Shown: positions 46,324-56,787 of the stretch, piece after piece
Layout: each line of letters opens with the position of its first letter
How positions within the stretch are numbered: position 1 is the first letter of the stretch
DNA from: Eudorina sp. 2006-703-Eu-15
Lineage: Eukaryota > Chlorophyta > Chlorophyceae > Chlamydomonadales > Volvocaceae
Direction: 5' to 3'
Assembly (NCBI GenBank): GCA_003117195.1
Contig: BDSI01000106.1
Coordinates: 1 to 64,000, forward strand
DNA length: 64,000 bases
The notes under the pieces: model-generated
Told to the model about the DNA's origin: nothing
What the model saw: only the letters and a program-made list of their open reading frames with translations
Databases searched by the model: none
Made by a program: the position numbers and the translations under genes

Positions 46324-47653
46324 GGGTACCTGTCCATGGCCGGCGCGCTCTAGCTGGGGCTCTAGGCTAACTAACTGGGGCTCTAGGGCGCCATTGGCTG
46401 CGGCGGTCGACGGCCCGTACCGACCGCCGGCCTAGATCAACGGATGAAGGCGTGGGCCCACGCGGGACGCATCCGTTGCCTGCCGGGGTCCGTTCATTCC
46501 CAGTGCGCTCCAAGACCAAGTGCCGGTCGTCCAAACGCGTCACACGTGCAAATGCTGTACAAATGCTGTACAAATGATGTACATATTATACAACACAAAT
46601 GGTCGTACGTACGGCCGGTAGTAATCTGTGAACACCATCAACTGTCTGGCCAACAGATGCCGTGTCAGAGGGACGCTGAGAGGTAGCGATGGGCAATGGA
46701 TCCACGGTCGACCTCTTTGGATGCGGAGGGTGTATGTGGACAGGGCAGGTGCTGCCGCGCATAGCATGGAACCATGGATGGACGTTTTTGCGGACCAGCT
46801 CTGCGGAGCGCGCGCAACAGCGCGCAACACAGCCGCGATGGTCAGAGCACGCGCGGGCAGGCCTGTGTCCCGCGGGACAGAAGAACATTCGATGTAGGAG
46901 TGAATGTTACGTGTGCAATGCATGGTGTTCGTCGCCGCCGTGCTTTTTGCTTCGTTGAGGTTATATTCCGGGTTGGATGTCGAGCCGGCCGTTGCAGGGG
47001 CCGCAGACGGACGCATGGGGCAAGGGATGGCAGACCGTGCGAGGTGCAGCGAATGGTCAATTCTTCTGTGTGCGATGCCAACGGACGATGGCCGTACGTT
47101 GGCATGAGGGACCTTTGGCCCGGCAAGGAGCCTCAGCGAACGGAAATCGAGGTCATGCATGCCGCCGATGCTGCAGTCTAATGTGTTTGCGGTGCAGTCT
47201 GATGTATTTGTGGCCGGGTACGACAGGTGCTCGTACGTCGTTGCCGCATTCTTGCGGGCTTCGACGCAGTTCGGCGGCCGCCCTGATTTAATGTGATGCG
47301 AATGTGCGACGTCATGTTGTCATTGCACACGACGAGGAAGTTGTAGTCGTTGGTCCGGGAGGGCTTGCGGGTGTTGTGAGCAGACGCTCACGAACGTGGT
47401 CGTTCCTTTTTGTTTGGTGCATCTGGTGCACATTTTTTGTCCATCGTCTATCGCTTCTATGTGTCTCACAAATGAGTCAGGATTAGATGTTCGGCGACCG
47501 ATCAGGGTATATCCAGATAGCCGTCACGGTGGGCAACCTGCGGTCGCGTGGATAGCTGAGATCTCTCAAGAACATTCAACGTTGTGTTGCCCGGAACTGT
47601 GTCGTACATGGCTTCGCCTGTCTAGCCGCTGGGTGTGCCACTGATTTTGTTAC
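46324..47653. other. Intergenic, nothing recognised
   Basis: Short direct repeats AATGCTGTACA at about 46550-46580. No gene or RNA seen. Confidence 0.45.
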
Positions 47654-47700
47654 GGTCTTGAATGAATGAATGAACGTTACAGCGGACCCCAAAGGTCTTG
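47654..47700 (-). mobile_element. LINE C micro-insertion (33 bp), 7-bp TSD
   Basis: GGTCTTG at 47654-47660 and 47694-47700 flanks (AATG)n, ACGTTACAG, CGGACCCCAAA: tail plus half hairpin. Confidence 0.8.
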
Positions 47701-49108
47701 TCCTTCCGCTTCGCTTCTATACAAGCGCACCTAAACGATATCCTCCCTGGGTGTGACGGACGGCACGTACGATCGACACCACGAGCCTTCTGCCATGCGA
47801 GTTCGTTCTGTTGGCAGGTTCAGTCACCGATTTGATCTTGCTTATTCTCCAAGGCCTGCTCCCAACCACCTGATGAGCTAAGCCTCGTGAGGCCCACAGC
47901 ATACCCGAACTGTGGTCAAAGGATCACAAGCGCAGATATGGAGGTTGCAGCGGCAGTTTGAACAACTATTAGGGCTTCACGTCTGGTTAGAGAAAAGTCG
48001 CATGGTTTTGGGAAAGGGCGCTTGGTGTGTTTTGTGGACAGCCTGAACTGGGGTCCAACAGGGGACTGACCGGCTGTGAGGATGCCTGGCAGTATCAGCG
48101 GATGCAGCGTGGTTACACCATGTCAGTCAACTTGATTACACCGTAGCGCATGCCGTGGAATGCAGCAACACGGATGAGACAATAAACTGGGATGCCAATC
48201 CAAGCCGTACACCCAGCAGCACAGCAGGTTTGTCGACGCTCCCAAGCCAAAGCCCGTAACCAGCCGCATGCAGCAGATTAATATTCAAGTCATGGCAGAG
48301 TAACTTCAAGTACATTCCATGTCTATTCGTCACCGTCATACAGGCTTGTACAATCGAGGCTGTCATTCGTCTGTCGATCCAAGACGGTTGATCGCTCGAC
48401 ATACTATGCCCACGTGAAAAGACTCTCCGCAATGATCGACTAAGTTTGTTGCTCCGGAACGCGGACGAAAGGAAGCCGTACTCGCCACACTGATTGGTAA
48501 CTCCATTTGATGCGACAGCCGTAAATTAATTTGGTTACACAGTTAGTGAGATTCTGAAGCTAAGCAAAATGCTTGCACATCTGCGCCAACTGCGCCCAGT
48601 CCTGCTGGCGTCGCAAGCCGCTCCCGTAAGGATTTGGGATTGACAAAACAGCTGCCTTAATAAACAGAAATTTCAGGACTTACTGATAACCGCGTGAACT
48701 ACGCAGGTCTGCTTTACGACAGCAGCAAGTGCACTTGATATGTCCTCTTTGACATACAGCCTTCCCACGGGCGTGGACGTTGCGGAAGGCATCGAGGAGT
48801 GTTCCACGAGGTAATCAACACTCTCTGCCTGCTTTACTTTCGATGTGCACGGGTGGGAGTTTTGTGTACAACGACCTGCGGGCCCTTCTGCCGGCACCTG
48901 ACTGAGGGCCCAGGCGCCCGGAACGCCCGCCCCTCACGCCATCGCTGTGCACCTGGTTTAGCCACATGACAGTCAAGAAGCGGCTTCCTTTCCCCTCTGT
49001 TCTGTGCGTCATGCGTGCACATCTGCCCTGGCTTCGTCGTGCTTCGCACTTCATATTGAAAATGCCCATGTGGACCGCAGTGACCGCGGGCGTGCTGGGT
49101 GTGGCAGT

Positions 49109-49142
<34 letters not shown>

Positions 49143-49144
49143 TC
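47701..49144. other. Intergenic, nothing recognised; (CAG)n at 49107-49142
   Basis: A CAG repeat precedes the putative exon at 49145. No domain found. Confidence 0.4.
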
Positions 49145-50349
49145 ACCCATCTGGTCGCCTTCACGGATCACCCAGCGAGCGTTTCCGGAGGCCGCACGGC
49201 GTCCCCACAGGGCGTAGATGAGCCCGCGTCAGCCGGCGCGCTCCGAGGAGTCCTGACATGGCTACGGACCCTCCAGCACGCAGCGGCCCTGGCCCCCCTG
49301 GCCGCAGCCCTGCCGCTGGTCGCACTTCAGGTGGGGAGCGCCGGGGCGGTCGGTGATGGGGGCACGCTACAGGGCGCATCTCCGCTCCCTGGCCGCGTCT
49401 CTCATTCACTGCGGGAGCCGTGTTGCTGTGTGCGGGGCCATTTGACTGTGATGCATCCGGCGCTCGAGGTGTCTCGCGGCGCGGGAGCCATGGGCGCAGC
49501 GAGACGCCTACCTTGCACCCTGGGGTGGGTGCAATCGCCAACAACAGCAGAACGGTGCGCTAGGGACTGCCGTGAACGAGCGTTGTTGGGTGCGGGTCAG
49601 TGCCTAGGATGCCGCCGGAAGTGGGCCTTGATGAACTTGCGGTACGGTAGGGGGCCAGCAATCTTCCAGCAATCTTTCTCCTTGACATGACCTGCCCGGC
49701 GGGTCCTTGACATGACCTGCCCGGCGGGTCCTTGACATGACCTGCCCGGCGATCCTTGGGCAGGACGTCGCCCTTGCGCAGACCGGGCGCGTGCCAGTCG
49801 TGTGCCTGCCGCGCCCGCCGCGCACTTCCCACCCGTGCCCGGGCCGCCTTCCCCCCGTGCCGACGGGGTTCGAATTGGGTGTGCTCCTTCCTTATGTCGT
49901 ACTGTACCGTACGTACTACCGTATGCGACTGCCATTCGAGTAAATCGGTCAGGTGTCCCTCTGCCCCACCTACCTGACCCGCGTATTCCGTACGGCAGTG
50001 GCTGCAATCCGGGTTAAGTCGGACGGGCGGCGCCAGTGCGGGCGGCGGCGGCGGCGTTGGCAAAGGCGGCGGGTGGCTGCTCGCGCGGCGGCTGCCCCAG
50101 GAGCCTGAGCCTTTCGAGGACGAATACAACGATGACGAGTTCGAAGATGGCGAGTTCGTGGATCTGGACGACGATGATCTGCTAGAGAACCTTGGGGAGA
50201 TACAGGAGGGCGAATCGGACGAGAAGTCGGGATACGACGCTGAGGAGGATGAGGAGGACGGGGCGGGGGAGGACGAAGACGACGATGACGACGTGCCCCC
50301 GCCGCCGCCGCCGCTGGCGCCCCGACGGCCGCGGGGCTGGTTGCGGTGA
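49145..50349 (+). CDS. Hypothetical protein with acidic C-terminal tail (model tentative)
   Basis: Exon 49999-50349 follows acceptor GGCAG and encodes 116 aa: WLQSGLSRTGG, a Gly run, WLLARRLPQEPEPFEDEYND, then a strongly acidic part (DLDDDDLLENLGEIQEGESD, EEDEEDG) and PPPPPP before a stop. The reading looks genuinely coding, and the Ser-rich antisense ORF is its shadow. An upstream stretch ending at 49330 (ALRGVLTWLRTLQHAAALAP, then LPLVALQ with donor GTGGGG) is in compatible phase 0 and may be the preceding exon, but the join is not proven. The 5' end is not found. No function can be assigned; acidic tails occur in many nuclear proteins. Confidence 0.35.
49681..49751. repeat. 25-bp tandem repeat, 2.6 copies
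   Basis: Unit CTTGACATGACCTGCCCGGC plus GGGTC, present twice and a third time in part, inside the putative intron. Confidence 0.9.
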
Positions 50350-51358
50350 CCCGCGGGTCCGTCAGTGTACGGATCCGTGGGCGCAGCCGCGGTCTGGCAG
50401 GAAAACCCAGACCCAATAACAATAACATACCCGACGTCCGTGTTGATGGACACCAGCTGCTGGCGACTGTGGTCTGAGGTTGACCGAAGAGTCCGCGCAT
50501 GCGGCTGCCGGATCAGGAATCGCCCGCGTGATCGGCAGCACACTTATTATAATGATGTTTCAGGGGAACCCTGTGTGGTCATCGGTGACCCCATGAGTGT
50601 GTGTGCGTGTGTGGGGAGGGGGAGGGGGGCGCGATTGTGTGAGGTCTGGAGTGGTGGTCCGAAGGTGAAAAACCACGGGGTTCAGAGCTTGGCATGAGGC
50701 CTCGCGGGAGCGCTTTTGGCGACGCGTGTGACGGGTCTGAGGCCTGGAATGCAGGCACGCGCCGCTGTGGTCTCGAAATGCCGCAGCAGTGCTTGCTCGA
50801 AGGTGTGAAAGAGGCCTAGGCTTGTATCTGGACCCACGGCCCTCCGAAGCGGGATCCAGGTTACATTTTCGTTTGCGCCCTGAATTCCGTTGGCGCCCTG
50901 AGCCGACATCACAGGACAGGACAGGACCAGGTCGGCGGTTGCGGCGCTGGAGTGTCTTGGAACCTGCGGAGGGGGAACATCACCATATGCTGGGGTCCAC
51001 GGCGGCACTAACTATTTATTCAGTTCATCCGTCATGTATCCACTGCGCAGATGAGTGGCAACAGGGCTCAGGCGCGATTACAAACACTGAGCAGCGCTGC
51101 CCAGCCCAATGATCAAGCCTTTTACGACGGATCACTGACCCATGTCCGGGGCGTCTCCCCAGGCACACGGGCATGTAGCACCCGGTGACGGAAACGATTA
51201 TCTTGTCATGTTGGGGCATTGTTTCACATCAACATGATAATTGGAAAACACCGTCAAAATCTGTACTGCCCCCCTCAATGGGTGGAAGGGTCGGTGGCGG
51301 CTGGGGCCGAAGGGCGTCGAGCCCCACGCCACGCAAAGCACCATGACAGATCACACAT
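50350..51358. other. Intergenic, LINE D hairpin relic at 50558-50592
   Basis: A minus-strand hairpin with weakened stem (TTTCAGGGGAACCCTGTGTG) and an ATTATAATGATG tail. Nothing else recognised. Confidence 0.5.
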
Positions 51359-51411
51359 GCAGCGATGACCCGCGTGGTCCGCTGTAACATCCTTAATACT
51401 ACGCAGCGATG
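51359..51411 (+). mobile_element. LINE D micro-insertion (35 bp), 9-bp TSD
   Basis: GCAGCGATG at 51359-51367 and 51403-51411 flanks ACCCGCGTGGTCCGCTGTAA plus CATCCTTAATACTAC: hairpin (first G supplied by the target) and tail only. Confidence 0.85.
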
Positions 51412-51961
51412 CTGCGTGAAAAATGATGTAACCAGAACGACACAAAAAGAATGCCCCTCGTGTTACCAGAGCGACCGAAAACGTATGCCCCACAGCAAGG
51501 GGGGCAGGGAACAAGCACGCCGGCGCTCATAGCCTCCTCATAGCCGGGTCTGTACCACTATGTCGCCGTTACTATTATATAGGCCCGCCGCGTTACTGTT
51601 ACTACATCGGCCCGCCGCAATCCCTCGGCTGGTCGAACATCATGTACTGTACATCTATAGAACGCGACCACGGGTGTTCCATGGCAGGGCTCCACCGCAG
51701 GGGGCCGGACGAGGGTCGCCCCCTATCGTATGCGGCGGAGAGCCGAAGGACGTCGGGAGACGCCCGCCAGATGCTTCCCGTCCGGATGGGTCTCGGTAAT
51801 ACAAAGCGACCACGCCAGGCAACCCGAGGTCACCCCTCGGGTCAGCTGAATTGTTTATGTCTCCAACATCCAGCTTGATTCCTCCGAATGCTCACGGCCT
51901 TCAGCATAATACGCGGTGTCAGGGGCATTAGATCTATACTGCGCAGCACTTGCATCTTCAG
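51412..51961. other. Intergenic, nothing recognised
   Basis: No coding-like ORF with splice support. Confidence 0.4.
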
Positions 51962-52267
51962 TACGTCGTACAAGCGCGGACGCCTCCTGGCCAGCCTCCA
52001 AAGGCACAGCCACCACGAATCAAGTCGCTGCCCAGACGCACGCGAAACGTTTTCTTCCGGATCTCCGCTAGTGCGCGCGATTATTCAAGTGCCACGCCGT
52101 TCGATGACTGGGTGGACAAGTGGGAGGTGCGGCCGCATGCCCCGCCCAACGAGTCGCAGTACATGGCAGCGCCAACCCCTCACCAGCACGTCACACCACG
52201 AAAGGGGACCGGAACGAGTTACGTCACGTCGCAGCCCAGCCAGGCGGATGCGAAGGCATTTCACTGA
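51962..52267 (+). CDS. Hypothetical protein, terminal exon (partial)
   Basis: After acceptor CTTCAG the frame reads YVVQARTPPGQPPKAQPPRI, then FFRISASARDYSSATPFDDW, VDKWEVRPHAPPNESQYMAA and ends QPSQADAKAFH with a stop. Residue use is protein-like and not explained by composition, unlike the overlapping frame. No ATG begins it and no upstream exon was found, so it is the last exon of an unknown gene or a remnant of one. No domain recognised. Confidence 0.4.
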   Translation, partial: YVVQARTPPGQPPKAQPPRIKSLPRRTRNVFFRISASARDYSSATPFDDWVDKWEVRPHAPPNESQYMAAPTPHQHVTPRKGTGTSYVTSQPSQADAKAFH

Positions 52268-52566
52268 GCTCGCATGCACGTACCACCCTCCACACCTCGT
52301 CGTGAAGCGCGCCGTTGCCCAAATCACGATCCCTCATCACATCACCCCCACACGTCTCCTTGCTTGCTTCCGTCGTGCCATAACAAATTAATCGACGTTC
52401 GCCACACGAGGTGCACGAGGGCCTTAGCTATGAAACTGATCAGCGTGTTTTAGCTTGTGGGCGACCTAGGCCATCATTCCATTAACAACGCCACCTGCCC
52501 ACAGTCGTCTGAAGTGAGTGTGCGCTCCGTGGCCCCGCATACTCCGCGGCCAAATATCTGACCAGC

Positions 52567-55500
52567 TCAGCTGATAATGCAGCCCTTGCAGGGCCCCTCC
52601 GCGCCTTGCACCACCGGCGCCTGCCCAGCGTACTTGGCGCCCGCCGCCACTTCCACTCCCGCGCCAGCCAGGCCGCTGACTTCGCCACCCTTCTGGATGG
52701 CGGGCCCAGGCGCGGGCGCCTCCTCCTCCTCCTCCCCGACCTGCGGCTCCACCTGAGGGGTGACCTCCACAGGGCTCGGGGTTTCGCCGGCACCCGCTTC
52801 CGAGGGCACGCCGGACGCGGCAGCAGCGGGGGCAGCGGCAGCATCGGCGGCTGCCGAGTCCGGGCGAGCGGACGGCGGGCGGGCAGACGGCGGCCGCGCG
52901 GAGGGCGGCCGTGCGGACGGCGGCCGCTCCACCGGCGCCTGGACGGCGCCAGATGCCGGGCGAGCGCCCAATGAGGTCGAGCCGGGGCGCGCCGAGGGGA
53001 CGCGCGAACCCGGAGAGGAGCTCGCCGCCGTCGCGTCCTTCCTCGCCGACAGTGGCCGGGACGACTGCGGCCTGGATGAGGGACTGCTGGAAGCAGCGGC
53101 AGCAGCAGGCGCAGCACCAGTAACGGCGCCGTCCTCCATGGTCACGTCGGCCGAGGCCGGCGCTGCGGGCACCTCCTCCTCCGGCGCCGTCACCAGCTGC
53201 CAGGCGGGGCCCAGGTTCGAGGGCTCGGTGGGCGGCGGCGGCAACACGCCCAAACTGATGGCGGTCAGCGGATCGGACAGGGCGCCCAGCGAGACGCGGC
53301 GGAGGCCCTCCACCAGCGGGCCCAGCAGGTGGTCGCTCACATCCACCACCTCCATCACCTGCGCATAGAGCACCGCGCAACCGGGTGGGTGCGTGCAGGC
53401 AGAGGCGGCTTCGGCTGTCACCGATGACCCGAGGGGTCGGCCGTAAACTACAATTCATCCAGCTGATTCATCCAGATTTATCCAGATAATTGGCTGGTGA
53501 CAAGATGAATGGACAGAGCTGCGGCAAGGTAGGGCCAACGCACTCGAGTTCAGGCTGGAGGGCCGGGGCGCTTCCATACCAGTGACGGTCGACAGCTCGC
53601 TTTCCCCAACACCCCAAAACCCCATCCGCGACAGGCCATCTCCTCCCTATACACCGTCGTCTCGCAGCTTGCATCGCGCATGTGCAAGTACGGTAAGCGC
53701 TGGGGAGATCGGCCGGGGTCGGGCGGACGCGGACAGGGCGCATACGATTGTTAGTGTGGTACCGTTGGTGAGGAAACATCCTCCCCGGAGGGGGGGCGCT
53801 GCCGGGCGAGAAACCCCTGCTGGCCAACTTGTCAATGCCAGCCGACAGCAGCACGTGTGGCCCGTTGCACTGGCTACTGCCGGAGAGGTTTCGGAGGGGG
53901 GGAAGGGAGGGGCCGGGCGATCCGCATGCTGTGTTTTGCGAACGTGGCGCCCCTCTGTCGGACCACGGGCCGAAAGCGCCCACCTCAGCCGTCGTGGGCT
54001 GCTCCTCGCCAGCCCTGAGAGCCAGGATGATCATGGCTGGGTGGTCCAGACCGGCACCGGTGACCACAACCACAGCGGATCGCTCCGCGTCCAGATTCAG
54101 TTCTGCAGCGGCGGAAATCGGCGGACCGGATACGTCATCGTGGGACATGGTGGGCAACGAAACATACACAAGGCAGGGGGTTGGTAGCGCGATGGACAAC
54201 GCAAAACCGGTGGCTACTAGAGGAGGGCTCCTTCATGGGGGCGGGGAAGCGGGCGCAACGACGTCGACCGCCGCTTCCCTCCCCTCCCCCTCATCGCTGC
54301 CCACCCAATCGCATCGCACTACCCCCCTCACCCGGGTTCCTCCACGGCTCCAGTCCCCACTGCACCGACAGCCGGAACACCTCGTCCGTCTGCAGCACGT
54401 CGCGGATGGACGTCCAGGGGCCCCCGCCCCAGTACTTGGCCTGGCCGGGGTGCGGCATCAGCAGCGCCGCCGCCACCCGGAGCTCCAGGCCGCCGCCTGA
54501 CGTGCCCGATGGGGCGGCCGTCAGGTACTCGGTCACCTCCGCGTCGGGGTGCGCGGGCGGCGGCTCGAGCACGAAGGTGCCGCCCTCGGTGGGGATCTGC
54601 CGGGATGCCGAACAGAACAGGGGCAACGGGGGGCCACACGCGAGGCGGCATGTGGTCGGTGTAGCGGCGTTGCAGCCAAGTCTCCTGGATCAAGCTGAGG
54701 ACTCACGGTGCATCCAGACGGTTCGGTGCGGAGCCCGAGGTCCACATGTCTGGCGTGGATAGCCAAGACATAAGCAGGTCGACCGCATGTCAAGACCACG
54801 ACTGGTTTCAGCTGAATGCAACGTCACGCCGAACGTGCGGCTGCCGCGGATCGCCCGCGCCCGCCCCCCCCGCCCCTGGGCCCCACCCACTTGAGTCTGC
54901 CAGTTGGGCGTGGCTCCGTGCATGGACGTGGAGTTGCCCAGGTTGCGCCGGGGCTGCAGCAGCTCCAGGCCGCGGGCCTTGCAGGTGGGGCTGTTGTACA
55001 CGCGGATGGACCACCTGCGACGCCAACAGCAACCCTCACCTCAAGGACAGGCCAATAAGAAATGAATGGATGGATGGATGGATGGATGGATAGACTGAGG
55101 GGGTGCATGGCATCACAGGCGGCCCAGACTGGAAGGGAACAACACCGACATTTAATGCACATCACTGTGAGGCGGCATGAACAGGAATCTTTGCTGCCCG
55201 GTGCGAGGGCGAGCCACGCACTCTCAGGCACGTGATGGGAAGGGAAGGAAGGCGCACACGGGGCGGGAGCGCATCCATCCCTAACTCGCCAAGCCTGCTG
55301 CACACAACGTTCAAAAGACACAAATGTCCCCCATCGGAAAGCGGCACGAAGCCTGGACATATGCCGCTCTGCATCGCCGGCCTGCTGCTCTATACCAAGC
55401 CTGATATGACAATGTGATGCAGTCATGGACACGCCGTGGACTTGATGTTGAGAGCGCATATCCAATGTCCCCAAGGGCGTGTCAGCAAAGCAAGAAATGC

Positions 55501-56320
55501 GAGAAGGCAAGCCCGTGCGCCACTGCGGCCCCTCCAGAAACGCAGACCGACCCCACACCCATTCACAAAGCGCCACTCATGCCATTTCTGCGCGTTTGGA
55601 AAATCTCAGCCGCCCCCCCTCCTCCTGTTGCCTCTCCTCCCCGGCCGCCGGTACCCACTTCCAGGTCGCCATGTGCGCGTCCATAAGGCCGTACGCCCAC
55701 GCCACGGACGCCTGCACCATGTACCGCCCAGGCACCCCCGCGGTGGCCTCCTTCCAGGCTGGGTAGTCCACCAATGGAATCAAGGCCAGGACCTTGTCCT
55801 CTGGAAGAAAGGCGCGCGCGCTCTGGACCTGCGGGGTTTCAGAAAAGTTTGCGCGGAGAGAGGGTGCAGCGCCGGCCGTCAAGAATGGCGTGCCCAAGGG
55901 CCGGGAAAGCGGTCAACGTGGCAAAGCATGCGCTCATTGTAGCCGTCGGCAAAACGTCCTTGGGTTAAAGCGGGCAACGCGGCAATCCGTTCTAGCTAAG
56001 ACAAGCGCATGACAGGATGTGAAAACACCCAGACCAGGCGTTCGTCCCAGCGCGGCCATCACAATCTTTATTTTGAACCAATGAAACCCCCCGTTTCAAG
56101 CAAGGCGGCTCCAGCAACGCGGACGACCGCGCAACCCCCCTATTCTACCCCTCCCCACCCTGCCTGGTGGTTGTTAAGCACGACCCAGGCCCGCCTGGCC
56201 GGGGTGTCGGCCTTCTTCAGGTCGTTGATCAGTGAGTTGCGGTCCATGGTGATCCACATCACGTCCTTGCTGATCATTGCCAGATACGCAATGGCATCGG
56301 AGGGATGTTCCCGGAGGGTC
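52567..56320 (-). CDS. H2: protein with C-terminal CaaX box, downstream of the HET-like gene (5' end unknown)
   Basis: Exons on the minus strand: 56320-56164 (DAIAYLAMISKDVMWITMDR..RRAWVVLNNHQ), 55828-55655 (AFLPEDKVLALIPLVDYPAW..), 55014-54891 (WSIRVYNSPTCKARGLELLQ..NWQTQ), 54596-54332, 54102-53984 (LNLDAERSAVVVVTGAGLD..) and 53358-52567. The last four join in phase; the join between 55655 and 55014 is not in phase and may hide an exon. The first exon needs a GC donor (CAG|GCAGGG) or ends in a stop at 56140. 'EDKVLAL.PLVDYPAW' resembles the region after the HET domain in fungal proteins, so this may be the distal half of a HET-family paralogue. The last exon has PPSARPPSARP repeats, an acidic patch, and ends PCKGCIIS, a CaaX prenylation motif with a neighbouring Cys. 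Confidence 0.55.
53418..53483 (+). mobile_element. LINE D 3' hairpin relic in an H2 intron
   Basis: CACCGATGACCCGAGGGGTC, GGCCGTAAAC, followed by three copies of an ATTCATCCAG-like decamer. Confidence 0.65.
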
Positions 56321-56517
56321 CTGTGTGCCGGAGACACGGGGTGTGGGGGCTTCGGCGGCGTGGGTTTACATTAATGTACCACAAATGAAGGCGAACAAAC
56401 ATCATGCCGGGTTGAGGGTTGAAGAGCGATAGAACATCGGGCCGGGTGGAAGCCGCGTGTTCACCCACCTTGCTCGAGGGCTGACGCAAGGAACCCTACC
56501 GTAGCATGGGTTTGCGC
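54267..56517 (-). repeat. Outer left arm of the inverted duplication
   Basis: Nearly identical, as reverse complement, to 61515-63756. Homology ends at GCGGTCGA (54260s and 63750s). Differences include copy number of (GGAT)n at about 55068-55090 and an ACAGT triplication in the right copy (61642-61656). Confidence 0.95.
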
Positions 56518-56787
56518 ATGCGGCTTGACAGGCGGAATGTGGGGGGGCACTGCGCCGTTGTGACGTAAGGAGATACCGGCCTTCACTCGTCGCCAGAATT
56601 TGCGCGCATACCAAGGTCAGTGCGGCTACACGTCTCTGCGAGGCGTGCACGGTTCGATGCGCTAGAGGCCCGCATAAGCTGGTTCCTAAATCACGAGTCA
56701 TCCAGCTTGGACGCGACCCCGTGCCGAGATACGGATGCGGTCATTAGCATTACAAGCTACAGTTACAAGCTACAGCAGTAGGTTGTC

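Noticed and set aside
49560..50543. 327-codon Ser/Pro-rich minus-strand ORF
   Set aside because: It is the antisense of an acidic Asp/Glu tail, and the plus reading with acceptor and stop is more plausible.
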